Positions 33,826-42,163 of a stretch of DNA of 64,000 nucleotides are shown piece by piece. The notes under the pieces are model-generated. The model ran no database searches, had not been told where the DNA came from, and saw nothing but the letters and a program-made list of their open reading frames with translations. The stretch is taken from positions 1 through 64,000 of the forward strand of contig CAJTKA010000013.1 in NCBI GenBank assembly GCA_910576815.1, written 5' to 3'. The DNA comes from an uncultured Lachnospiraceae bacterium (GTDB lineage Bacteria > Bacillota > Clostridia > Lachnospirales > Lachnospiraceae). The first letter of the stretch is position 1; every line of letters starts with the position of its first letter. A program made the position numbers and the translations under genes.

Positions 33826-35676
33826 TTCGTATTTTGTTTTGATCCGCAGACCGCCGTAGCGCGGCTCGTAATCAGATTCCCGCTTTGCTCTATACGCGCT
33901 GCCGTCTCGTCTGACATCCTTGGGCTTGCCGTTTTCGTAACGGAATTTATCCTTTGCCTTCTCTTTCTCCCCCTTGGTCAGGTAGCTGTCCCAGTCTCTC
34001 TTATTTTTGCCGCCTGAGCCTTTCTTATCATTGCTTCGGTCATTCATCCCGCCAAAACCGCTCTTGCCGCCGTTTCGATTCTCTTTTCCGCCGGACTTGC
34101 CGCTTCTGCTGCCGTTCTTATTGTCCTTTCCGTCAGGCCTGCCGTTTCTGCCATCCTTCCCGCCGGAACCGCCTTTGCCTTGGCTCTTACCGCCCTTTCC
34201 GCCGCGTCCGGACTGAAAAGGTTTCTTCTCAAAGAAAAACTTCTCCGCGCGGATATCCTTGGGCTCGTCGCCCAGCTTCATCTTCATAAAGGCCGCCGCA
34301 ATCTGGGTGGCGCTGTACTGCCCAAGAGCCACGGCATCCAGAATGCTCTCCATCGCTCTGCTGATATCCTCGCTCTCGATCACCTCGTAGGCTTCCTTTA
34401 AGATCTTTTCCGACTTTCTGGCAGTGATATCCGCAGCGTTTGGTATCTTGCGCTCCTTGATCTTCGTATGGCAGATCCGTTCGATATCCCGGATCTTATA
34501 GGCTTCCCTGCCCACGACCAGCGTAAAGGAACGCCCCGTTTTTCCGGCGCGGCCCGTTCTTCCGATGCGGTGCACGTAGTATTCGATATCCTCAGGTACG
34601 TCAAAATTGAAGACGGCTTCTACGTCACTCACGTCGATGCCTCTGGCAGCTACATCGGTAGCGATCAGGATATTCGTTTTCCCGCCGCGAAACAAATTCA
34701 TCACGGTGTCGCGCTGCCCCTGCGTCAAATCGCCGTGCAGTCCCTCCACCTCGTAGCCTCTGCCCTTTAAGTGTTCCGTCAGCTCATCCACCATCCGCTT
34801 GGTGTTGCAGAAGATCAGAGCCCGCTTGGGATCGTAATAATCGATCAGGCGGCAGAGCACCTCCTCCTTATCCTGCTTACGCACCTGATAATACGCCTGC
34901 TTAATGAGAGGAATGGTGACCTCCTTTGGCGTCATCTTGATATAGGCCGCATCCTTCTGATACGTCTTGGTGATATCGAGGATCGGTTTTGGCATGGTAG
35001 CAGAGAAAAGACCCGTCTGCCGCTCTCCCGGCATCTCCTTTAAGATCGTTTCGATGTCTTCCCGAAAACCCATATTCAGCATCTCATCCGCCTCATCCAG
35101 AACGACGGTGTGTACCTGATCGAATTTCAGGGTGTGCCTGCGCATATGATCCATCACACGTCCCGGCGTCCCCACCACGATCTGCACGCCTGTTTTCAGA
35201 TTCTTGATCTGCTTGTAGATCTCCTGTCCGCCGTAAACGGGCAGCACCTTGATGCTGTCCATGTATCTGGCAAACTTGCGCAGCTCATCCGCCGCCTGCA
35301 TGGCAAGTTCTCTGGTGGGGCATAAGATCAGTGCCTGGAGCGAGCGGACTGTGGGATCGATCTTTTGCAGGATCGGGATGCCGAAAGCCGCCGTCTTTCC
35401 CGTGCCTGTCTGTGCCTGCCCGATAATATCGCGACCTGTCATAAAGAGCGGGATCGCCTGCTCCTGAATGGGCGTCATATGCTCAAAGCCAAGCTCCTTC
35501 ACCGCACGCAGGATCCTTTGATCGATCCCCGCATCCTCATAACGGAGTCCCTCTCCCTTTTCTTCCTGTTCCTTGCCTTCCGTTTCATCGGCGCCGTCAT
35601 AACGGTTCGCCGTCAGAATTTCCCTTTCTAAAAAAGCATCAAATTCTTCCTGGTTATTTTTCCTGTTCTTATTCAT
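33820..35676 (-). CDS. DEAD-box ATP-dependent RNA helicase
   Basis: A 618-residue helicase of the CsdA/CshA kind. Motifs are AQTGTGKTA, PTRELA, DEAD, SAT and HRIGRTGRAGKTG. Residues about 440-490 hold a short conserved C-terminal domain; residues about 500-585 are low complexity, rich in Gly, Lys, Asn and Arg, typical of RNA-binding tails. It should act in RNA decay, ribosome assembly or cold adaptation. The start is the ATG at 35676. Its 3' end is covered by the hairpin pair shared with the YgjP gene. Confidence 0.95.
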   Translation of the reverse strand: MNKNRKNNQEEFDAFLEREILTANRYDGADETEGKEQEEKGEGLRYEDAGIDQRILRAVKELGFEHMTPIQEQAIPLFMTGRDIIGQAQTGTGKTAAFGIPILQKIDPTVRSLQALILCPTRELAMQAADELRKFARYMDSIKVLPVYGGQEIYKQIKNLKTGVQIVVGTPGRVMDHMRRHTLKFDQVHTVVLDEADEMLNMGFREDIETILKEMPGERQTGLFSATMPKPILDITKTYQKDAAYIKMTPKEVTIPLIKQAYYQVRKQDKEEVLCRLIDYYDPKRALIFCNTKRMVDELTEHLKGRGYEVEGLHGDLTQGQRDTVMNLFRGGKTNILIATDVAARGIDVSDVEAVFNFDVPEDIEYYVHRIGRTGRAGKTGRSFTLVVGREAYKIRDIERICHTKIKERKIPNAADITARKSEKILKEAYEVIESEDISRAMESILDAVALGQYSATQIAAAFMKMKLGDEPKDIRAEKFFFEKKPFQSGRGGKGGKSQGKGGSGGKDGRNGRPDGKDNKNGSRSGKSGGKENRNGGKSGFGGMNDRSNDKKGSGGKNKRDWDSYLTKGEKEKAKDKFRYENGKPKDVRRDGSAYRAKRESDYEPRYGGLRIKTKYEV

Positions 35677-35767
35677 ATTATCCTTTCCTGATTCCTGTGC
35701 GCCGCTTTTCTCCGACTCCCGGCACGTTCATTGCCCTTGATCGTCCACTTTTGGTTTACATAACAAT

Positions 35768-35795
35768 TGCTGCCATCCTGTTCGGTATGGCAGCA
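35768..35795 (-). terminator. hairpin after mecA
   Basis: TGCTGCCAT (35768-35776) pairs with ATGGCAGCA (35787-35795). It lies 30 bases past the mecA stop; only ATTGTT follows on the minus strand, so termination is probable but not strong. Confidence 0.6.
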
Positions 35796-35825
35796 TACGT
35801 CTCTTTCTCTATGCAGCTTTGCGGC

Positions 35826-36464
35826 CTATGCCTGATAGATTCTGCGCAGCCTGCTCACCGCGCGATTCCTGATCAGACACTCACCGTGCTCCTCCAAATA
35901 CTGCAGTCTCTCCTCGGATACCGCAATCAGATTGCCAAACTCCACGGCCTGCGCGCTGATCTTATTAAAGGACTTGTAGGAGAGCCTGTTCTTCTCAAGC
36001 ACCAGATAATAGTCCTCTCCCTCCTTAAAGAGATGGCTCTTAACGGAGTATGTATTGGGAATCGTTGCCGCATACCGCATGGTTTGATGCAAAGATGCAA
36101 AGACAAACATACGGCGGTCTTCATCAAACTCCCGCAATGCCGCTTCCTGATCTGTCAACTCCTCACTCAGACTTTGCAGCGCCTCCTTGATGTGCTGGAG
36201 CATCCCTCTGAAATCAGCAGGCCGTTCATCGGTAAAGGTGACCACTAAGCCATCATTTTTAAGAGGAGTGATCTGCATGGCAATGTTGCCGCCGCTGATC
36301 TGATAACCCACCTCGTCGTGCGCCCGCTCGATGATGATCCGCAGAAAATCCTCGCCTCTCTCGCTGCGCTCAAAGATATCCGACAAAGCCAATCCGTATT
36401 CCGCCATGTCATCCGCCGACACGATACACTGTACCGTTGCTTCATTGATTTTCTTATATTTCAT
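35826..36464 (-). CDS. mecA: MecA-family adaptor protein
   Basis: A 212-residue adaptor. The start at 36464 opens with MKYKKINEATVQCIVSADDM, as expected of MecA; a longer frame adds an unlikely basic tail. The C-terminal domain (YYLVLEKNRLSYKSFNKISAQAVEFG) is the ClpC-binding MecA fold. MecA links substrates to the ClpCP protease. It sits alone, between the helicase and the BlaR1 gene. Confidence 0.9.
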   Translation of the reverse strand: MKYKKINEATVQCIVSADDMAEYGLALSDIFERSERGEDFLRIIIERAHDEVGYQISGGNIAMQITPLKNDGLVVTFTDERPADFRGMLQHIKEALQSLSEELTDQEAALREFDEDRRMFVFASLHQTMRYAATIPNTYSVKSHLFKEGEDYYLVLEKNRLSYKSFNKISAQAVEFGNLIAVSEERLQYLEEHGECLIRNRAVSRLRRIYQA

Positions 36465-36647
36465 ATGCTTTCGCACTCCCTGTCTGCTGCTCCGCTTCGC
36501 CCTATGCATCCATTCGGATAACCGTTTCGGTGAGCAAGCTCCCCGCTCCGCTTATCCTCTGTCTGCGCACTGCTCATTGCTTTCGCGGATATTATACCAC
36601 AAAAAAACGCGATAAGGAAGAATCTTATCGCGTTTCGTGAAATTTTT

Positions 36648-39332
36648 TTAGTCCAATTCTAAAAAATGAGGTTCCTCCCAGTTATTTCCGCTGCTGATGG
36701 CAAAGTGCAGGAAGGGTCCTGTGGCCTGCCCCGTCTGCCCTACCGTAGCGATTTTTTCTCCCTGCGCCACCTGCTGCCCCTGCGTCACCTCCACCGTCTT
36801 ACAGTGCGCATAGTAGCTCATCTGTCCGCTCTGCTCATGCCAGAGTATCACAAAATTTCCCATTTCTGCTTGAAATCCCGTCGCAGCAACTGTGCCATCC
36901 GCCGCAGCCAGGACATCCGCTCCCTCAGGCGCCGCAAGATCCACCCCGGTGTGTGTCCTGACCTTTTGCGTAACAGGGTGGATTCGCTCACCATACACAT
37001 CTGAGATCCTGTCAAAATCCGGGCAGGGATTGATGAAAGTAATCTCCAAATCATGATGCGCTTCTGATTCCCCATTGATAAACGGTCTCTCCGGATCCTC
37101 CCATCCGCCCTGCGCAGAATCTTCTGTCTGTAAGGACGCATTTCCATTCTGTAATTCGGATAACTTTTTCTCCTGCCAAGGCATATTCGCCACATAAGTC
37201 TCGTCAATTCTCGGATGACCCAAGCGGAAACCGGACGCGCTCTTTTCATCTTCCGCAACCTGTACCGTTAAAAGAGACAGACCGTCAAACCACAGTCCCT
37301 CTATCCCCTCAAACTTAAGCCCGGCCGTCAAATACACCGCCGTTTTCTCCCAAACCGCATCTGAATATGCCTGATAACTATCCGCGCCCGAATCGTCCAG
37401 CGTAAAGCCAACCGCATCCGTCACGATCTGCACATCCTCTACTTTCCAGTCCTGATAGGCAGATATATCGATGGCGCCCAGATACATATCCCCGTCATAA
37501 GTCACAAGTACTTCCTTCGCCTCTTTATTAACGTCAAAGGTCAGATACTTCTTCGCCCAGGCAAGACAATCCTCCTCCGTAAGCGTCTTTACCTCCACCG
37601 TACCGGTATCATAGCGCTTTGCGCAGTAAAAATGCCAGATTTCCGTAGTGCCGCTCTCCTCCGCCAGCAGTTTCCACACAAACCTTCCGGGCCGCCCATC
37701 CTCAGCCTGTTCCAGCACGCGAATATTGTCGTCCAGGGAATTAAGCAGGGAAACGCACCACCTCCCGTCAAAGGTATTCACATCCTCTCCGATCAGCGTC
37801 TTTAAGCCGCGGAAACCAAATTCCTCTGTATATAAGCCGTAGAGCGCTATCCCCGCATCTTTATTTTCGCAGAGCAGATACCAGCCGTTCTCCATGGGAT
37901 TTTCTGCCTCTCCCATGATATATTGATTGTATGCCTGATAATCCACCTGCCGTTTCAAAGAAAGCTCGCTGTCATCCTTCCCCTCCATGACACCGTGATA
38001 ATTGAGAGTCTCCTCAAAGGCTGCCTCATCCGCCTCCTCTTTGGAGGCGGTTTTTGTCTCTACCGGAACTGTCGTGAATTTCTCCGCATTCTCCAAAATC
38101 TTGTCAAGATCCTCCGTATCCTTTGCGTCGCCGACAGCTGTCGTCTCTTTATCCTCACCTGATGCCATCTGTTCCTCCGGCTTTTCCGCACCATCTACAG
38201 CGTCCCGCGCCGCTCCCGTAAAGGCACAGCCGCAAAGCACTAGCGCCGCCAGAAGCACCATGACAGCCGCCGCACGCTTCTTCCTCCCGCCGGCAGTCAA
38301 CGCGCCGATGCGCTCCCTGACGCCTTTTTCTCCCCGATTCAACATAAAAGCCATACCCAGGCACTCCTCCTTGCAATCACCGTTTTCCATAAGATTTAGA
38401 AGCGTTCTGCCGTATGCAAACCGTTCTCCTTCTCCAATCAATATGACCGCCGCCTCGTCACAGGCAAGCTCGCTATCCTGTCTGGCCGCGTAAGCCGCCG
38501 CCCACACAAGCGGATCAAACCAGTAGACCGCCACAAGAAAGCTCCTTAAAAACGCCCACAGACCGTCCCTATGCAGTGCATGACTGTACTCGTGAGCCAG
38601 GATGTGCAGCAGGCTCTTTCGATCATCCGCGACCCGGCTTCCAAGATAAATATCTCTCCCCACCAAACAGGGGCTGGGAAGACTCTGCACCTGATACACT
38701 TTCATGCCGCGCGCAGACAAGCGTCCCACAAAATCCTCAGGAAGCACTTCCTCCGAAAGCAGGCTCCTTTTCTGCTTCAAATACCGCATAAAGCGCTGTC
38801 TGGAAAGCAGCATATAAACGCCTGCCGCAGCAAAACCAAAAAGCCACACGCCGCAGGCTAACATACGCAGGAGAGCAGAATGCTCCGTCCAAAAATCCGC
38901 CCGCAGTTTTGCTGCACGCTCTCCCGTTCCCACACGCTGTCCCCAACCGGAATCTTCTGTTCCCGCAACTTGTCCGGGAACGATCGCAACAGCCGCCGTT
39001 TGGGGCACAGTATCTGCCTCCCCAAAAACAATGCTATTTTGCTTATCAAAATCCACGGCTCCTTCGCTGCCGTCCAAATAGCCATCCGCCTGATTCGTAT
39101 CTTGCCCGATCGATCCCGTCTGTACCTGCCGCATCTCAGGCAGGATTCCGTAAAAAACATTCATGAAACTGACCGGACTCTCCCCCACCGAAAAAGGAAA
39201 GAGCAGTCTGAGCGCTACCGGAATCCACAGCGCATAGCGCATCATCATGGAGATCCTTCCCAAAGACAGCTTTCTCACACAAAATGTCCCCAGAATCAAC
39301 ACCGTTGAAGTCAGTAACAACATGGGTATCAC
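36648..39332 (-). CDS. BlaR1-type M56 sensor fused to an M23 peptidase domain
   Basis: An 894-residue membrane protein. Residues about 1-390 are the M56 (BlaR1/MecR1) part: membrane helices, zinc motif HEYSHALH near residue 250, ELACDE, and a fourth helix near 360 (AAAVMVLLAALVLCGCAF). Residues about 400-770 are an extracellular linker. Residues about 780-890 form an M23 (LytM) domain with HTGVDLAAP, YAHCK and HFAI histidines, so it should bind zinc and act on peptidoglycan. No penicillin-binding domain is present. The GTG start overlaps the blaI stop by four bases. Confidence 0.9.
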   Translation of the reverse strand: MIPMLLLTSTVLILGTFCVRKLSLGRISMMMRYALWIPVALRLLFPFSVGESPVSFMNVFYGILPEMRQVQTGSIGQDTNQADGYLDGSEGAVDFDKQNSIVFGEADTVPQTAAVAIVPGQVAGTEDSGWGQRVGTGERAAKLRADFWTEHSALLRMLACGVWLFGFAAAGVYMLLSRQRFMRYLKQKRSLLSEEVLPEDFVGRLSARGMKVYQVQSLPSPCLVGRDIYLGSRVADDRKSLLHILAHEYSHALHRDGLWAFLRSFLVAVYWFDPLVWAAAYAARQDSELACDEAAVILIGEGERFAYGRTLLNLMENGDCKEECLGMAFMLNRGEKGVRERIGALTAGGRKKRAAAVMVLLAALVLCGCAFTGAARDAVDGAEKPEEQMASGEDKETTAVGDAKDTEDLDKILENAEKFTTVPVETKTASKEEADEAAFEETLNYHGVMEGKDDSELSLKRQVDYQAYNQYIMGEAENPMENGWYLLCENKDAGIALYGLYTEEFGFRGLKTLIGEDVNTFDGRWCVSLLNSLDDNIRVLEQAEDGRPGRFVWKLLAEESGTTEIWHFYCAKRYDTGTVEVKTLTEEDCLAWAKKYLTFDVNKEAKEVLVTYDGDMYLGAIDISAYQDWKVEDVQIVTDAVGFTLDDSGADSYQAYSDAVWEKTAVYLTAGLKFEGIEGLWFDGLSLLTVQVAEDEKSASGFRLGHPRIDETYVANMPWQEKKLSELQNGNASLQTEDSAQGGWEDPERPFINGESEAHHDLEITFINPCPDFDRISDVYGERIHPVTQKVRTHTGVDLAAPEGADVLAAADGTVAATGFQAEMGNFVILWHEQSGQMSYYAHCKTVEVTQGQQVAQGEKIATVGQTGQATGPFLHFAISSGNNWEEPHFLELD

Positions 39333-39778
39333 AGCGCGCCACCATCCTTTCCGTCTTCTGCATCCACAGTCTTCGCGGACCCCTTCTGTGCATCAAGCCT
39401 TTTCTCCTCGGCATGACGCAGGATCTCATAGAGTTCCGAAATTTCCTCCCCTGACAGCGCTTTACGCTCCACCATGGTATTTAACATCAGTCCCATCCGC
39501 CCGCCGAAGACCTTTTCCAAAAATTCTTCCGTTTCCTGGAGGGCAGCGTCCTGCCTGTCGATTTTCGGATAATACTGTTTTGCACGCTCCCCCGCTACAT
39601 AATAAACAGCGCCCTTCTCCTCCATCCGTTTTAAAAAAGTCATTACCGTATGCTTTGTCCATCCCGTTGTCCCCTGAAAACAGCGAGTCAACTGCATGAT
39701 CGTCTGTGGAGAATCCTCCCAAAGCACATCCATGACTTTCCACTCCGCCTCTGATAGTCTGACTACCGATTTCTCCAT
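39329..39778 (-). CDS. BlaI/MecI family transcriptional repressor
   Basis: A 149-residue repressor. The start at 39778 follows AAAGGG; the frame upstream covers the promoter. Residues about 5-75 are the winged helix (LSEAEWKVMDVLWEDSP, WTKHTVMTFLKRMEEKG), then the dimerisation helices. The family dimer is inactivated by cleavage by its partner BlaR1-type protease, encoded by the overlapping next gene. The operon promoter has a long inverted repeat around its -10, a likely operator. Confidence 0.95.
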   Translation of the reverse strand: MEKSVVRLSEAEWKVMDVLWEDSPQTIMQLTRCFQGTTGWTKHTVMTFLKRMEEKGAVYYVAGERAKQYYPKIDRQDAALQETEEFLEKVFGGRMGLMLNTMVERKALSGEEISELYEILRHAEEKRLDAQKGSAKTVDAEDGKDGGAL

Positions 39779-39872
39779 TTTGTACCCTTTCTGTGCCCGT
39801 TTATGCCATTTCCATACCAAACTCATCGCCGCATCCCTGCCACGAGATCCCTCAGATGACAAACCTCCTATT

Positions 39873-39931
39873 GGTTGACGTTTGCTTACCTGTCCATTTT
39901 AGGATAACGCATTGGTAGGCGGATGTCAACC
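39873..39931 (-). promoter_or_regulatory. blaI promoter within an 18-base inverted repeat
   Basis: Minus strand: TTGACA (39924-39929), 17-base spacer, TATCCT (39901-39906). The flanking arms 39873-39890 and 39914-39931 pair at 14 of 18 positions (GGTTGAC and ACC ends conserved), so a BlaI-type dimer could cover both -35 and the start. Confidence 0.8.
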
Positions 39932-40076
39932 AGTTGTTCAAATCCTTTTCACCCCCTCCTAATATATTTATCTGTTTTTATCATGATAACGTTTCATTTT
40001 TCAGACATTTTGTATTTTTATTGTATTTTTTTGGAATTTTTCTTTTCATATTTGAAAAAAACTGCTAAGATAGGGT

Positions 40077-40102
40077 TAAGGAAACGTGATTCCTGCCGAT
40101 AT
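40077..40102 (+). promoter_or_regulatory. sigma-28-like promoter before the small basic gene
   Basis: TAAG (40077-40080), 14 bases, then GCCGATAT (40095-40102). This fits the flagellar sigma-D/FliA consensus TAAA-N15-GCCGATAA. A strong hairpin (CTGCTAAGATA with TATCTTTAGCAG) overlaps it and the palindrome GATATGGCCATATC lies at 40138-40151. Confidence 0.6.
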
Positions 40103-40215
40103 CTTTAGCAGAACAAGGAGTTCGCTGTGCAGTTAAAGATATGGCCATATCGTAAGCACAAATATGAATCCAAGGAGGGATCACCGCAGTTTATGCAAAT
40201 GAATGGTATTATAAA

Positions 40216-40443
40216 GTGGAAGCGGTTATGGCGGTCAACCCGTTAAAGAAGGCAGCTTCAGAAGACAAAAACCGTCAGTCCAAGCAGAACTCATCCAAAA
40301 CCCTTGCTAAGAAGTTCTTTTCCGAGGTATTGGACGAGGCTTTTGAAAAAGAAAGGAGTCGAAATATCGAAATCCGTACCAATGGATATACGAAAAACGC
40401 CCTTCCTTTTCAGAATTTTGTCAATATGCGAGAATATTCTTAA
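40216..40443 (+). CDS. small basic protein, 75 aa
   Basis: The frame starts at a GTG (40216) or an ATG (40228). The peptide MAVNPLKKAASEDKNRQ, a Gln/Asn/Ser-rich middle and a KKFFSEVLDEAFEKERSRNI helix are followed by a NGYTKNALPFQNFVNMREYS end. A GGAGG site at 40173-40177 is placed instead for an overlapping out-of-frame start (ATG 40195), which encodes 16 codons beginning MQMNGIIK and then stops. A single-base shift would join the two, so the gene may be frameshifted or misread. I do not recognise the function. Confidence 0.5.
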   Translation: MEAVMAVNPLKKAASEDKNRQSKQNSSKTLAKKFFSEVLDEAFEKERSRNIEIRTNGYTKNALPFQNFVNMREYS

Positions 40444-40514
40444 CATTGCGAAAAATACAAGCGAAGTCAGAAAGCTCAGTGCGTCCGTGCTGAGCTTTTT
40501 GATTTTTCAGGCTT

Positions 40515-40949
40515 TCAAATGATATAGTCTGTCCCCTTCTGCTCATGCCATTCCACCAGATCTGCCAGCGTTATGTGATCCACCACATCGCTGACCGCCC
40601 GGTCCAGCATCTTCCACAGACGCAGGGTGACGCAGCTCTCCTGCCGTTCACAGTAATTGACTTCGCCTTCCAGACAGGCCACCGGTGCAAGCGACCCTTC
40701 CGTCAGGCGCAGGATCATCCCCACAGTGTACTCTTTCGGTGCCCTCATAAGATAATAGCCGCCCTGAGGACCTCGGATGCTCCTCACAAACCCGGCCTTA
40801 TTCAGAATGGCAATGATCTGCTCCAGATATTTTTCCGATATCTCCTGTCTCGCCGCGATATCCCGGATCCTCACCGGCTCTCCCTTATCATAGATTGCCA
40901 GATCCAACATCAATCTGAGTGCATATCTGCCTTTTGTGGATATTTTCAT
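40515..40949 (-). CDS. Rrf2 family transcriptional regulator
   Basis: A 144-residue regulator. The start at 40949 follows GGAGG by 5 bases. The N-terminal winged helix MKISTKGRYALRLMLDLA and AARQEISEKYLEQIIAILNKAG is typical of Rrf2 (IscR/CymR). Three cysteines lie near residues 97-111 (ACLEGEVNYCERQESC), the positions that bind an iron-sulfur cluster in IscR. Whether it senses Fe-S or sulfur metabolites is not decided by sequence. No isc or cys genes are adjacent. Confidence 0.93.
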   Translation of the reverse strand: MKISTKGRYALRLMLDLAIYDKGEPVRIRDIAARQEISEKYLEQIIAILNKAGFVRSIRGPQGGYYLMRAPKEYTVGMILRLTEGSLAPVACLEGEVNYCERQESCVTLRLWKMLDRAVSDVVDHITLADLVEWHEQKGTDYII

Positions 40950-41077
40950 TGTTACCTCCATGCCGCAGCTTACTTGCGCAGCTAAATCTACTATTTTCCC
41001 ATCATGTTACTATGCTTTATAAAATTTATACACTATAGCGCACTCACTGTCAAGATGCGCCGTTAGTCGTTCCTGTC

Positions 41078-41151
41078 ATGCGGCAGCTTATGTTCCTGAT
41101 GCGGCAACTTGCGCCCGCATCATTGCTTAAAAGACTTTCTTCCTGTATCAT
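41078..41151 (+). promoter_or_regulatory. promoter with 21-base-period repeats before the LytTR gene
   Basis: ATGCGGCAGCTT (41078-41089) and ATGCGGCAACTT (41099-41110) repeat with a 21-base period. Then -35 TTGCTT (41123-41128), 17 bases, and -10 TATCAT (41146-41151). The repeats are placed for activation or autoregulation by the LytTR protein encoded just downstream. Confidence 0.7.
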
Positions 41152-41236
41152 ACTGTTTGCAAGGTCGGGAAAGCTAATAAAATCACACGGCTGTGCTGAT
41201 GCTGTCCGACAAAAAAGGCAGCAGAGGGAGGCAATC

Positions 41237-41677
41237 TTGAAAATAGAAATCAATATCGACGAAGCGATCACAGACATGGAAGTTGTCGTCACCTGCAGCA
41301 AACTGACGCCAAAAGTGGAAAAGCTACTGGCTGCGCTGCGGATGATGGACTGTCAGCTGACCGGAAAGAAAGGCGATGAAATTCATTTGCTTGATATCTC
41401 GCAGATCATTTATATCGAAAGCATGGAGCGAAAGTGTTTTGTCTATACCACGGACGACGTTTACGAATCCGACTTCCCTCTTTATGAACTGGAGCGGCAG
41501 CTCACGGAGTACGGGTTTTTCCGCGTCAGCAAATCCTTTCTCATTCATCTGCCGAGCATTCAATCATTGAAAGCGGATATCAACAGACGCATCCGCATCA
41601 CCATGGTAAACGGCGAGCAAATCATCGCCTCGAGGCAATACGCCGACGGCTTAAAAAAGAGATTGGGGGTGAAATAA
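41237..41677 (+). CDS. stand-alone LytTR DNA-binding protein
   Basis: A 146-residue protein. I use a TTG start at 41237 with GGGAGG 5 bases upstream. After about 45 residues comes the LytTR domain (EIHLLDISQIIYIESMERKCFVYT, YELERQLTEYGFFRVSKSFLIHL). It lacks a receiver domain. Proteins of this kind are usually controlled by a membrane DUF3021 partner, encoded next. It is first in a four-gene operon with an ABC exporter. Confidence 0.92.
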   Translation: MKIEINIDEAITDMEVVVTCSKLTPKVEKLLAALRMMDCQLTGKKGDEIHLLDISQIIYIESMERKCFVYTTDDVYESDFPLYELERQLTEYGFFRVSKSFLIHLPSIQSLKADINRRIRITMVNGEQIIASRQYADGLKKRLGVK

Positions 41678-42163
41678 ATGGAGCAGAATAAAACCATCTT
41701 TGACTATCTGGCACAGGTATTGACCATCTTCGGCTTTTCCATGCTGATTCTGAATCTTTTCTGCATTATTTTCGGAGATTCCGCACAAGGTCTCTCCTCC
41801 ATGTTTGCTCTGGGCAGCCGAGGCGTTCCTGCGGAAATTGCTTTTCAATACCTTGTCATCTCTGCGCTGATCGTAGGGATTCGTTTTCTGTTCTTTTCGG
41901 ACCGCCTGATCAAAAACATGACCATTCCTCTGCGGACCGTCTGTATGCTGGGATGCGTGCTGCTGATCACGGCTGTGTTTATCATCCATTTTCAGTGGTT
42001 TCCGGCTGATTTGTGGATCGCCTGGGCTATGTTTTTTGTCTGCTTTCTGCTCTCCTTTGTCTGCAGTTATCCGGTGATGCTGTTAAAAGAAAAGGCAGAG
42101 AACCGAAAGCTCAACGAAGCGCTGGACAGATTAAAGGAAAAGGAGGCATCAACTGATGAATGA
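41678..42163 (+). CDS. DUF3021 membrane protein
   Basis: A 161-residue protein with four membrane helices (residues about 12-135) and a charged C-terminal coiled-coil tail (LKEKAENRKLNEALDRLKEKE). It directly follows the LytTR gene, and the pair is a known arrangement in Firmicutes (DUF3021 as an inhibitor of the LytTR regulator). It ends inside the ATPase gene start (8-base overlap). The likely role is to hold the regulator at the membrane until a stimulus arrives. Confidence 0.9.
   Translation: MEQNKTIFDYLAQVLTIFGFSMLILNLFCIIFGDSAQGLSSMFALGSRGVPAEIAFQYLVISALIVGIRFLFFSDRLIKNMTIPLRTVCMLGCVLLITAVFIIHFQWFPADLWIAWAMFFVCFLLSFVCSYPVMLLKEKAENRKLNEALDRLKEKEASTDE

Noticed and set aside
34000..34230. 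Low-complexity repeat-like stretch as a CRISPR or satellite
   Set aside because: It is the Gly/Lys/Arg-rich tail of the helicase gene in frame, without regular spacers.
35697..36248. Plus-strand frame of 183 codons
   Set aside because: It is the complement of mecA, and the minus frame has the MecA sequence.
39943..39960. GTTCAAATCC as a possible tRNA T-loop
   Set aside because: No matching cloverleaf arms are present around it.
40060..40180. Possible cyclic-di-GMP or other known riboswitch before the small basic gene
   Set aside because: A strong hairpin and a palindrome are present, but none of the conserved core motifs I know for such riboswitches was found; a sigma-28-like promoter explains the GCCGATAT better.
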